A stretch of 9,037 nt of DNA, taken from NCBI GenBank assembly GCA_020062065.1, contig JAGUWZ010000156.1, forward strand, positions 1 to 9,037, in the 5' to 3' direction. This document shows, piece by piece, positions 1 through 6,120 of this stretch. The translations under genes were made by a program, and so were the position numbers. Numbering within the stretch: position 1 is the first letter of the stretch; every line of letters begins with the position of its first letter. The stretch is from Candidatus Omnitrophota bacterium (lineage in GTDB: Bacteria > Omnitrophota > Gorgyraeia > Gygaellales > Profunditerraquicolaceae). The notes under the pieces are model-generated. The model was not told the DNA's origin, ran no database searches, and worked only from the letters and a program-made list of their open reading frames with translations.

Positions 1-243
1 ATATTTTTTAGAAATGCCATAAATATCGGACTGCCATTTTTAGAGTTAGAAGATGTGGATGAAATAGACGAAGGTGACGAGTTGGTAATAGTTTTAAAGA
101 AGGGAATCATTAATAACATTACCAAAAAAAAGAGTTATCAAATCAAACCGTTTCCTAAGTTCCTGCAGGAAATCATAGAAGAGGGCGGTCTGATGAATTA
201 CCTCAAACACAAGGAAGAGAAAAATGATAAGCGAACAAAATAA
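1..243 (+). CDS. leuD: 3-isopropylmalate dehydratase small subunit, C-terminal part (5' end outside window)
   Basis: With LeuC this subunit isomerises 2-isopropylmalate to 3-isopropylmalate in cytoplasmic leucine biosynthesis. Frame 1 is open from the first base to the TAA at 241-243 and gives about 80 residues. The opening residues, FFRNAINIGLPFLELED, match the small-subunit (swivel domain) signature YRNAxNxGLPxxE. They are followed by the usual GDEL strand, the G-I-x-N-x-T turn and the terminal P-F-P-x-F-L-x-E-I-I-x-x-GG stretch. The family is about 160-170 residues long, so roughly the first half is missing, only because the window begins here. The last 20 bases overlap the next gene, leuB, and that pairing supports the assignment. 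A homoaconitase or other isomerase small subunit of the same fold cannot be excluded from this fragment, but the neighbour argues for LeuD. Confidence 0.9.
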   Translation: MFFRNAINIGLPFLELEDVDEIDEGDELVIVLKKGIINNITKKKSYQIKPFPKFLQEIIEEGGLMNYLKHKEEKNDKRTK

Positions 244-1324
244 GCGAAGTCCCCAGCAAGTGAAGCCAGCCGAGGGATACAAAATTGCAGTGATACCTGG
301 CGACGGAACTGGTCCGGAAGTTATCCAGGAAGCGGTTAAAGTCCTTGAAGCCGCGGCGAAGAAATTTGATTTTAAATACGAAACAAAAACTTTTGATTAC
401 GGCGCAGAACGCTATTTAAAAACACAAAAGACGCTTGAGGATAATGATATCAAGGAACTAAAGACATTTTCGGCAATTCTTCTGGGAGCAATTGGTCATC
501 CAGATGTCAAACCAGGGATTCTAGAAACCGGCATACTTTTAAAACTGCGTTTCTCTCTTGACCAGTATATTAATCTTCGACCGGTAAGGCTTTATAGCGC
601 TCTTTTTTGTCCTTTAAAAAATAAGAAACCCGAAGATATTGATTTTGTGGTGGTGCGCGAGAATTCCGAAGGACTATATAAAGGAATGGGTGAATTTAAG
701 GATAAGTCCACTAAAGATGAAGTAGCGATTCAGGTTTCTTATAATACCAGAAGAGGCGTTGAACGTTGCATCAGATATGCCTTTGAATATTGTAAGAAAC
801 GTAATAAAAAGAGAAAACTAACGTTATGTGGCAAGACCAATGTTTTAACCTATGCCTGGGATTTGTGGGAGAGGACATTTTATGAAGTAGCTAAAGACTA
901 TCCGGATATCGCTACGGATTACGCCCATGTTGACGCCACCACGATGTGGTTTGTCAAAAACCCGGAGTGGTTTGATGTGATTGTTACAGATAATATGTTC
1001 GGCGATATCATCACAGACCTGGGTGCAATGATTCAAGGAGGAATGGGCATTGCTGCTGGTGGTAATATTAATCCAGAAGGTGTTTCTATGTTTGAGCCTA
1101 TTGGTGGAAGTGCCCCAAAATATACTGGTAAAAATGTGATTAATCCTCTGGCTGCTATTTGCGCAGTTGGGATGATGCTGGAGAACTTGGGTGAACTTAA
1201 AGCTGCCAAAACAGTGGAAGAAGCAGTAATTAAGGTAGCGCAAAAGAAATTGAAATCCCTTGCTGCAGGAAAGATGGGGTATTCAACTTTTGAAGTAGGG
1301 GATCTTGTAGTTAAAAATCTATGA
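224..1324 (+). CDS. leuB: 3-isopropylmalate dehydrogenase
   Basis: Oxidises and decarboxylates 3-isopropylmalate to 2-ketoisocaproate with NAD+, the third step of leucine biosynthesis. The 366-residue product is full length for the isocitrate/isopropylmalate dehydrogenase family. Visible landmarks are GDGTGPE (26-32), the LLKLR substrate loop (105-109), NLRP with Arg119, VVREN with Arg145, CGKTNV with Lys204, HVDA with Asp237, and GDIITDLGA with metal ligands Asp261 and Asp265. The nucleotide-binding loop reads EPIGGSAP (291-298), with Gly294 where many homologues have His. An 18-residue tail precedes the first strand. The ATG at 224 is preferred because an AAGGAAG Shine-Dalgarno sits just upstream, inside the end of leuD, which suggests translational coupling. 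Tartrate or homoisocitrate dehydrogenases share the fold, but adjacency to leuD favours LeuB. Confidence 0.95.
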   Translation: MISEQNKRSPQQVKPAEGYKIAVIPGDGTGPEVIQEAVKVLEAAAKKFDFKYETKTFDYGAERYLKTQKTLEDNDIKELKTFSAILLGAIGHPDVKPGILETGILLKLRFSLDQYINLRPVRLYSALFCPLKNKKPEDIDFVVVRENSEGLYKGMGEFKDKSTKDEVAIQVSYNTRRGVERCIRYAFEYCKKRNKKRKLTLCGKTNVLTYAWDLWERTFYEVAKDYPDIATDYAHVDATTMWFVKNPEWFDVIVTDNMFGDIITDLGAMIQGGMGIAAGGNINPEGVSMFEPIGGSAPKYTGKNVINPLAAICAVGMMLENLGELKAAKTVEEAVIKVAQKKLKSLAAGKMGYSTFEVGDLVVKNL

Positions 1325-1361
1325 TTTAGCTATTAGTTGAAAGCCAAAAGACTGAAACTTT

Positions 1362-2402
1362 ATGAGACTAAAAATGATAAAAAAATCTAAATACAATGTC
1401 GCAGTAGTCGGAGTAGGTGCAGTGGGGATTGAAATGCTGCGTTGTTTAAAAAGATTCAATTTTCCTGTCGGAGAATTACGGGTGCTTGCGCGTTCTGCCA
1501 GGGAAATAGATGTTGATGGACAAAAATACCAAGTGCAGGCAATTTCGCCAGAAGTTTTTGACGGAATAGATATAGCCTTATTTGCTGGTACCGAGGGAGA
1601 AAAAGGCGCCGCAGCAACCTACGCGGTTGAGGTGGTTAAACGCGGGGCGGTAGTTATTGATAACGGCGCGGACTTTCGCATGGATCCCAAAGTGCCTTTG
1701 GTGGTACCAGAAGTTAATGCTGGGGATATAAGAAAACATAAAGGTATAATAGCCAACCCCAATTGTTCCACTATTCAGATGGTTGTTGCCTTATGGCCGA
1801 TTTATAAAAAGGCCGGAATTAAGAGGATAATCATTACTACGCTACAGGCTGCTTCCGGAGCAGGAAGAGGCGCGGTTGAGCAGTTAAAAAATGAGTTAAT
1901 GGAATTAAACAAGTCTGGGTATTCGGATATCCGGATACCCAGATCTTCAGAACGAAGTTTGCCTCAACAACTTGCTTTTAATGTTTTTCCCCATATCGGC
2001 GGTTTTTCTGACTATGACTATACTAGCGAAGAGTGGAAATTAGTAAAAGAAACCCATAAGATTATGCACGATGATAAAATCAAAATATCAGCAACCACGG
2101 TTAGAGTTCCAGTCAGAACTGGTCACTCTGAAGCGGTTTATATTGAAACTAAAAAGCCGATTGGGCTTGAAGCAGTCAGGAAGTTGCTGGTAAAATCACC
2201 TGGTATAGTTGTTATAGATGAACCCAAAAACAGTCTTTATCCTATGCCCAAGGATGTGGAAGGCAAAACCGAGATTTTTATCGGCCGTATCCGCAAGGAC
2301 CCTTTTGTCAAAAACGGGCTCTGGCTATGGGTGGTTGCTGATAATCTTCTTAAGGGCGCAGCTTACAATGCCCTGCAAATCGCCGAGGAGTTAATAAGAT
2401 AG
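1362..2402 (+). CDS. asd: aspartate-semialdehyde dehydrogenase
   Basis: Reduces aspartyl-4-phosphate to aspartate semialdehyde, the branch point to lysine/diaminopimelate, threonine and methionine. The 346 residues carry the catalytic motif ANPNCST with Cys135, Gln162 in LQAASGAGRGA, and RVPVRTGHSEAV (248-259) with substrate-binding Arg248 and acid-base His255. The C-terminal helix LWLWVVADNLLKGAAYNA is typical. The nucleotide-binding part is unusual. The turn reads GVGAVG instead of GATGAVG, the second loop is FAGTEGEKGAA rather than SAGxxxS, and the third is DNGADFRMD rather than DNSSAFRMD. The start is uncertain: ATG 1362 has no clear ribosome site, while ATG 1374 (MIKKSKYNVAVVG) has a GAGA 5 bases upstream and fits the family N-terminus better. 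ArgC has a similar two-domain layout but a different catalytic context. The gene lies 37 bases after leuB and 2 bases before truA. Confidence 0.93.
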   Translation: MRLKMIKKSKYNVAVVGVGAVGIEMLRCLKRFNFPVGELRVLARSAREIDVDGQKYQVQAISPEVFDGIDIALFAGTEGEKGAAATYAVEVVKRGAVVIDNGADFRMDPKVPLVVPEVNAGDIRKHKGIIANPNCSTIQMVVALWPIYKKAGIKRIIITTLQAASGAGRGAVEQLKNELMELNKSGYSDIRIPRSSERSLPQQLAFNVFPHIGGFSDYDYTSEEWKLVKETHKIMHDDKIKISATTVRVPVRTGHSEAVYIETKKPIGLEAVRKLLVKSPGIVVIDEPKNSLYPMPKDVEGKTEIFIGRIRKDPFVKNGLWLWVVADNLLKGAAYNALQIAEELIR

Positions 2403-2404
2403 CA

Positions 2405-3160
2405 TTGAGCATACGCAATATCCGCCTAACCCTGCAATACGAAGGAACAAACTACAACGGCTGGCAACGTCAAAAAAATACTCACCGCACCATTCAAGAA
2501 ATAATCGAGAGGACCTTAAAGCAGATTTTGCAGGAAGAGGTGGTTTTAATTGCTGCGGGAAGAACCGATGCCGGTGTGCATGCCAGACAACAGGTAGCAA
2601 ACTTTAAGACCAAAAACCAGATTCCTCTTTTAAAATTGCAACAGGCGATTAACTCCCTTTTACCCGAAGATATTAAAGTAATGGGTATTAGCGAGGTAGC
2701 TTTAGATTTTCACAGTCGCCATCATGCAAAAGAAAAAACTTATTATTATACTATCCTTAATCAGCCGCACCTCGATGTCTTTTTACGCCGTTTCGTTTTT
2801 CATTATCCTCAAGCAGTCTTAAACGTAAGAGCAATGCAAAAGGCAGGCGCAATGCTCGTAGGAAAACACGATTTCTCTTCATTTAAGATTAGAGATGTCT
2901 CCTGCAACAAAACCAATGTGCGTAATATAAAAAAACTAGAGATTGCCAAGAAAGATAATTTGATTGTTATTAAAATTACCGGCGAAGGGTTTCTGCATAA
3001 AATGGTCAGGGGTATTGTGGGAACACTAATTGAAATAGGCAGAGGTAAGCTTAGTGTAGAGAGATTAGGTAAGATTTTGCAGGCGAGAAATCGTAAGGCC
3101 GCTGGTCCAAGTGCGCCTGCCTGCGGACTGTGTTTGATGAAAATCCTGTTGACTCATTAA
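2405..3160 (+). CDS. truA: tRNA pseudouridine(38-40) synthase TruA
   Basis: Isomerises uridines 38-40 in the anticodon arm of many tRNAs to pseudouridine. The 251-residue product has the usual N-terminal strand with YEGTNYNGWQ, the catalytic loop AAGRTDAGVHA with Asp55, the KTYYYTI strand (111-117), the GKHDFSSF stretch (153-160), GEGFLHKMVR (203-212), and the ending GPSAPACGLCLMKI. Length and motifs are complete. The start is TTG at 2405, 2 bases after the asd stop. A GAGGAG at 2385-2390 inside asd is the only candidate ribosome site and is about 14 bases away, so coupling to asd translation is likely. The last three codons and the TAA (3149-3160) lie inside the left inverted repeat of the structure at 3149-3352, so the C-terminal tail may have been supplied by an insertion. 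Confidence 0.94.
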   Translation: MSIRNIRLTLQYEGTNYNGWQRQKNTHRTIQEIIERTLKQILQEEVVLIAAGRTDAGVHARQQVANFKTKNQIPLLKLQQAINSLLPEDIKVMGISEVALDFHSRHHAKEKTYYYTILNQPHLDVFLRRFVFHYPQAVLNVRAMQKAGAMLVGKHDFSSFKIRDVSCNKTNVRNIKKLEIAKKDNLIVIKITGEGFLHKMVRGIVGTLIEIGRGKLSVERLGKILQARNRKAAGPSAPACGLCLMKILLTH

Positions 3161-3352
3161 TAAATGTTACCCGAAAGAAGCTTATCTAAAGGTATCGTGG
3201 TAAATCTTCAGACCGCTTTTAACAACTTTACAAATAAGGTTGAACGTTAAATGTAAAATCGAAGGGTGTCCCCTTGGGGAACGTCCCCGAAGGCGTCCCC
3301 GAAGGAACGATACCTTAAGAATTTATTTTGGGTAACATTTAATATGAGTCAA
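3149..3352. repeat. MITE-like element or large inverted-repeat structure
   Basis: The two ends are imperfect inverted repeats of about 50 bp. Reading inward from each end they share TTGACTCAT, then after 3-4 variable bases AAATGTTACCC, then after 13-16 variable bases AAGGTATCGT. The left copy is at 3149-3198 and the right copy, reversed, at 3307-3352. The core holds a possible hairpin (CAACTTT at 3224-3230 with AAGGTTG at 3237-3243) and a G/C-rich repeat cluster (3266-3305). No open reading frame of note lies inside, and no transposase is visible, so if mobile it would be non-autonomous. No target-site duplication is visible at the outer ends. A structured RNA or a strong bidirectional hairpin between truA and marC are alternatives. 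With the marC promoter, this accounts for most of the 245-base gap. Confidence 0.6.
3282..3305 (+). repeat. 12-bp tandem repeat (two copies)
   Basis: CGTCCCCGAAGG occurs twice head to tail with no mismatch at 3282-3293 and 3294-3305. A related GTGTCCCC at 3266-3273 precedes it and forms a small CCCC-TT-GGGG hairpin at 3270-3279. The cluster is much richer in G and C than its surroundings and sits in the core of the 3149-3352 element. Confidence 0.75.
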
Positions 3353-3371
3353 TTCGGTCTACTAAAATCAC

Positions 3372-3399
3372 TTGAGTTTTAACCACAATTGTATATAAT
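3372..3399 (+). promoter_or_regulatory. Sigma70-like promoter for marC-argA
   Basis: TTGAGT at 3372-3377 and a perfect TATAAT at 3394-3399 are separated by 16 bases, close to the ideal spacing. The ATG of the downstream gene is only 7 bases after the -10 box. Transcription would start at or next to the start codon, giving a leaderless or nearly leaderless message. The promoter lies just outside the right end of the inverted-repeat element. Confidence 0.65.
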
Positions 3400-3405
3400 A
3401 AAACT

Positions 3406-4008
3406 ATGTGGGAAAAATTTATGCCTTACATTTTGGCTTTTATTCCTATATTTGTGGCTGTGGATGCCATCGGTAATATACCGATTTTTATTTCACTGGT
3501 AGAAGGTACCACTAAAAAACAGAGAGGTAGAATTATCAGGGATTCGGTTACTACTGCTACGGTGGTTGCCTTGCTTTTCACATTCGTAGGTAAATGGATA
3601 TTAAGATTTATTGGTATTGAAATCGCAGACTTCCAGATTGCCGGCGGCGCACTTTTATTTTTTATATCAGTGCGGCTGCTTTTGCCTACCACTTCAAAGG
3701 GGTTTTTAAGTCCCAACCACCAACGTGATATAGGTGTTTTTCCCTTGGGCACGCCATTAATTACAGGACCTGCGGTATTAACCACTACGTTGATGATGGT
3801 GGATACCTTCGGGTTAGCGGCGACTTTTGTGGCTTTGCTAATAAATATGATAATTGTCTGGGTTACCCTTGTGAGATCTGATTTCTTCATTAAAATCCTG
3901 GGAGAGGGCGGGTTGAGAGCAGTGTCTAAAATTATGTATATACTTCTTGCGGCAATCGGGGTGATGATGGTTAAGCGCGGTGTCTTTGGTATAATACAGG
4001 GGAATTAA
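3406..4008 (+). CDS. MarC-family integral membrane protein
   Basis: A 200-residue, strongly hydrophobic protein of the MarC/UPF0056 family, whose transport or other role is not established. About six membrane segments can be read, roughly at residues 5-31, 47-69, 74-93, 112-131, 134-156 and 174-196. The family hallmarks are DAIGNIPIF near the N-terminus (20-28) and FPLGTPLITGPAVLTT (112-127) in the fourth segment, in a twofold repeated layout. The length is typical. ATG 3406 lies right behind a -10 box and lacks a leader with a ribosome site; ATG 3421 (MPYILAFIPIF) is the alternative if transcription begins slightly downstream. argA begins 2 bases after its stop, so the two are cotranscribed. 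Despite the historical name, no drug-resistance role should be assumed. Confidence 0.88.
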   Translation: MWEKFMPYILAFIPIFVAVDAIGNIPIFISLVEGTTKKQRGRIIRDSVTTATVVALLFTFVGKWILRFIGIEIADFQIAGGALLFFISVRLLLPTTSKGFLSPNHQRDIGVFPLGTPLITGPAVLTTTLMMVDTFGLAATFVALLINMIIVWVTLVRSDFFIKILGEGGLRAVSKIMYILLAAIGVMMVKRGVFGIIQGN

Positions 4009-4010
4009 GA

Positions 4011-4478
4011 GTGAAAAACGTCAAGCCCAGAAAGGCAAAAATAAGCGATATAAAACAGATACAGAGTCTGATTAATTTTTTTGCGAAGCAGGACCTGATG
4101 CTTGCGCGTTCTTTAAACGAATTATATGAGAATATAAGGGATTTCTGGGTATTTGAGCTGAACAAAAAAGTTTTAGGTTGTGCAGCGGTTCATATTTCCT
4201 GGGATAATTTGGTGGAAATAAAGTCGGTGGCAGTCAACAAGGATTACCAGCGAAAAGGTATAGGTAAAAAGCTCGTTAAATCCTGTATAAATGAAGCCAG
4301 ACAACTCGGAGTCAAAAAGGTATTTGCGCTGACCTATAAACCGGATTTTTTTAGAAAGTTCGGTTTCCGAAAAATCCAGCATTCTGATCTACCCCACAAG
4401 ATTTGGGCGGAATGTATTAAATGTCCAAAATTCCCCGGATGTGACGAGGTCGCCCTCTTAAAACATATTGCAAAGTAG
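4011..4478 (+). CDS. argA: Short-form N-acetylglutamate synthase (GNAT family)
   Basis: Predicted to transfer acetyl from acetyl-CoA to glutamate, the first step of arginine biosynthesis. The 155 residues are a single GNAT domain with no amino-acid-kinase domain, as in the short ArgA enzymes of Actinobacteria, Thermus and several anaerobes. Specific signs are LNELYENIRDFWV (36-48), GCAAVHISWDNLVEI (56-70), the acetyl-CoA loop QRKGIG (80-85), FALTYKPDFFRKFGF, and the diagnostic tail LPHKIWAECIKCPKFPGCDEVAL, containing Cys135, Cys138 and Cys144. The start is GTG at 4011, preceded by AGGGGAA at about 3998-4004. The position 2 bases after the MarC-family gene implies cotranscription; no other arg gene is in the window. 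A different GNAT acceptor is possible, but the C-terminal signature is fairly specific. Confidence 0.82.
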   Translation: MKNVKPRKAKISDIKQIQSLINFFAKQDLMLARSLNELYENIRDFWVFELNKKVLGCAAVHISWDNLVEIKSVAVNKDYQRKGIGKKLVKSCINEARQLGVKKVFALTYKPDFFRKFGFRKIQHSDLPHKIWAECIKCPKFPGCDEVALLKHIAK

Positions 4479-4490
4479 CAAAATCTTACT

Positions 4491-4520
4491 ACCACTATCA
4501 CCTACTCAAGTGATAGTGGT
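4491..4520. promoter_or_regulatory. Perfect 11-bp inverted repeat upstream of the acyl-CoA dehydrogenase operon
   Basis: ACCACTATCAC at 4491-4501 is exactly complementary to GTGATAGTGGT at 4510-4520, with an 8-base spacer. No run of T follows, so it is a poor intrinsic terminator. Its place 23 bases before the acyl-CoA dehydrogenase start suits an operator for a dimeric regulator or a 5'-leader hairpin. A dispersed palindromic repeat of the genome is the other possibility. Confidence 0.7.
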
Positions 4521-4543
4521 CCACGAAGTTAAGGGAGGCTACA

Positions 4544-5695
4544 ATGGATTATCTTTTAACCGATGAACAAAAAATGATTCAGGAGTTGTCGCATAAGATT
4601 GCCGAGGAAAAGCTAAGACCCGTGGCTGCAAAATATGACCAGACAGAACAGTTTCCCTGGGATGTATTAAAACTGATAGCTGATGCAGATCTTTTTGGTC
4701 TATTTATTCCGGAAGACTACGGCGGAATGGGTGTAAGTGTATTCAACCTCTGTCTGGCTACAGAAGAATTATCCCGGGCTTGCGGAGGCATTGCCGTATG
4801 TTATGCTGCCTCAGCGTTAGGGACATTTCCCATAATCCTCTTTGGCAGCGAAGAACAGAAAAAGAAGTATCTGCCGGATTTGGCAAAAGGCGCAAAACTT
4901 GCTGCATTCGCTCTAACTGAGCCCGAAGCAGGTTCAGATGCCGGCTCAATCAAGACCAGCGCAAGAAAAGAAGGTAACTATTATATTTTAAACGGCACAA
5001 AACATTTTATCACCAATGGCGGCGAGGCTGAAGTTTACATCGTCGTAGCCATGACTAATAAATCAAAAGGAGCACGAGGTGCTTCAGCATTTATTGTGGA
5101 AAAAGGAAGCAAGGGATTTAGTTTTGGCAAGAAAGAGGATAAATTAGGCATCCGTGCTTCGGTGACCAGCGAGTTAATTTTTAACGAGTGTAAAGTCCCG
5201 GCAGAAAATCTTCTTTCTAAAGAAGGTATGGGTTTTATAGTAACGATGAAGACATTTGATATGTCCAGGCCTGGAGTAGCTGCTCAGGCTTTAGGGATTG
5301 CCCAGGGAGCGCTTGAGTTAGCGGTAAAATACGCCAGACAGAGACAGCAATTCGCCAAATCCATTTCCAGTTTTCAGGGAATACAATGGATGCTTGCAGA
5401 TATGGCAACCGAGATTGAGGCTGCCAGGGCTTTAGTTTATGCATCGGCCAGAATGATAGATTCAGGCGCCAAAGATGTGGGGAGGGATTCAGCAATGGCA
5501 AAACTTTTTGCCTCAGACGTGGCAATGAAGGTTACTACTGATGCCCTTCAGATATTCGGCGGCTATGGCTATATGCGGGATTATCCGATTGAGAAATACA
5601 TCCGCGATGCCAAGATTACCCAGATTTATGAAGGGACGAATCAGATCCAACGCAATATTATTGCCTTAGCGCTAATTAAAGATTTAGCTAAATAA
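4544..5695 (+). CDS. Acyl-CoA dehydrogenase (enoyl-CoA reductase of a probable Etf-linked complex)
   Basis: FAD enzyme interconverting acyl-CoA and 2-enoyl-CoA, with electron-transfer flavoprotein as partner. The 383 residues match the short-chain acyl-CoA dehydrogenase / butyryl-CoA dehydrogenase length. Motifs include the N-terminal helical domain, FALTEPEAGSD (122-132) at the flavin, NGTKHFITNGG (140-150), AAQALGIAQGALE (246-258), IFGGYGYMRDYPIEKYIRDAK, and IYEGTNQIQRN, in which Glu363 is the expected catalytic base. The ATG at 4544 follows GGGAGG at the ideal distance. It is first in an operon with a PilZ gene, etfB and ferredoxin-fused etfA, the order of CarC-CarD-CarE of caffeyl-CoA reductase. 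The substrate cannot be read from sequence. No crotonase, thiolase or hydroxyacyl-CoA dehydrogenase is nearby, so a complete butyrate pathway is not shown here. Confidence 0.93.
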   Translation: MDYLLTDEQKMIQELSHKIAEEKLRPVAAKYDQTEQFPWDVLKLIADADLFGLFIPEDYGGMGVSVFNLCLATEELSRACGGIAVCYAASALGTFPIILFGSEEQKKKYLPDLAKGAKLAAFALTEPEAGSDAGSIKTSARKEGNYYILNGTKHFITNGGEAEVYIVVAMTNKSKGARGASAFIVEKGSKGFSFGKKEDKLGIRASVTSELIFNECKVPAENLLSKEGMGFIVTMKTFDMSRPGVAAQALGIAQGALELAVKYARQRQQFAKSISSFQGIQWMLADMATEIEAARALVYASARMIDSGAKDVGRDSAMAKLFASDVAMKVTTDALQIFGGYGYMRDYPIEKYIRDAKITQIYEGTNQIQRNIIALALIKDLAK

Positions 5696-5737
5696 GTGAG
5701 GGTTGTGGGCTCATTAAAGAAAGAAGGAAAAGTCATT

Positions 5738-6097
5738 ATGGAAAAAGGCGAAGAAAAAAGAAGGTTCCCTCGTTTTAACCTATCGGTTAATGTCTTGGTC
5801 AGCAAACGTGCTCTTCTTGAGAAAGAAAAGTTATTGATTACTAAAAACATAAGTCAGGGCGGAGCCTGTATTATTGCCTATGAGGAGTTAGAAGAGCAAG
5901 ACATACTGGATCTAAAGATATCCCTGTCTAAAGATGAGAAACCGATTAAAGTAACAGCAAGAGTAGTCTGGATAAGGGAGATTGTCATTGGCGAGGGGGA
6001 AAAAGATAGAAGATATGAAGTAGGTGTTGAATTCATTGGTCTTGATAATGAAATTATGAATAAACTTAACCGGTATCTAGCACAGTCAACCGCGTAG
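5738..6097 (+). CDS. Small PilZ-domain protein (probable c-di-GMP receptor)
   Basis: A 119-residue stand-alone PilZ domain, a fold that binds cyclic di-GMP and changes partner interactions. The two binding motifs are both present: RRFPR at 8-12 (RxxxR) and NISQGG at 37-42 ((D/N)xSxxG). A beta-barrel pattern follows, ending in RYEVGVEFIGLDNEIMNKLNRYL. No membrane or catalytic segment is seen. The ATG at 5738 is preferred because AAGAAGGAAAAG lies just upstream and the family N-terminus starts near the RxxxR motif; an in-frame GTG at 5696, directly after the acyl-CoA dehydrogenase stop, would add 14 residues without homology. It lies between the acyl-CoA dehydrogenase and etfB, an unusual place. 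Whether it acts on that complex or is simply cotranscribed cannot be told from sequence. Confidence 0.85.
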   Translation: MEKGEEKRRFPRFNLSVNVLVSKRALLEKEKLLITKNISQGGACIIAYEELEEQDILDLKISLSKDEKPIKVTARVVWIREIVIGEGEKDRRYEVGVEFIGLDNEIMNKLNRYLAQSTA

Positions 6098-6120
6098 GTT
6101 GATTTAGGCTCATTAAAATT

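Noticed and set aside
845..1243. 132-residue open frame on the minus strand inside leuB
   Set aside because: It is antisense to a fully conserved LeuB and its translation shows no family pattern, so it is a shadow.
1362..2402. Alternative identity as ArgC (N-acetyl-gamma-glutamyl-phosphate reductase)
   Set aside because: An argA nearby made this tempting, but ANPNCST, RVPVRTGHSEAV and the C-terminal WVVADNLLKGAAYNA fit aspartate-semialdehyde dehydrogenase.
3282..3305. CRISPR-like repeat
   Set aside because: The units are only 12 bases, directly adjacent, with no spacers and no cas genes.
3149..3352. Target-site duplication flanking the MITE-like element
   Set aside because: The bases outside the two ends (AATCCTG on the left, TTCGGTC on the right) share no direct repeat.
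3426..3890. 154-residue open frame on the minus strand inside the MarC-family gene
   Set aside because: The plus strand has clear MarC motifs and membrane segments. The minus product is rich in Lys, Ser and Thr without recognisable domains, as expected from the reverse of a hydrophobic protein.
4491..4520. Inverted repeat as an intrinsic terminator of marC-argA
   Set aside because: The stem is good, but the sequence after it has no T-run.
5696..5737. GTG 5696 as the PilZ start
   Set aside because: It abuts the previous stop, but the added 14 residues lack homology and ATG 5738 has a far better ribosome site.
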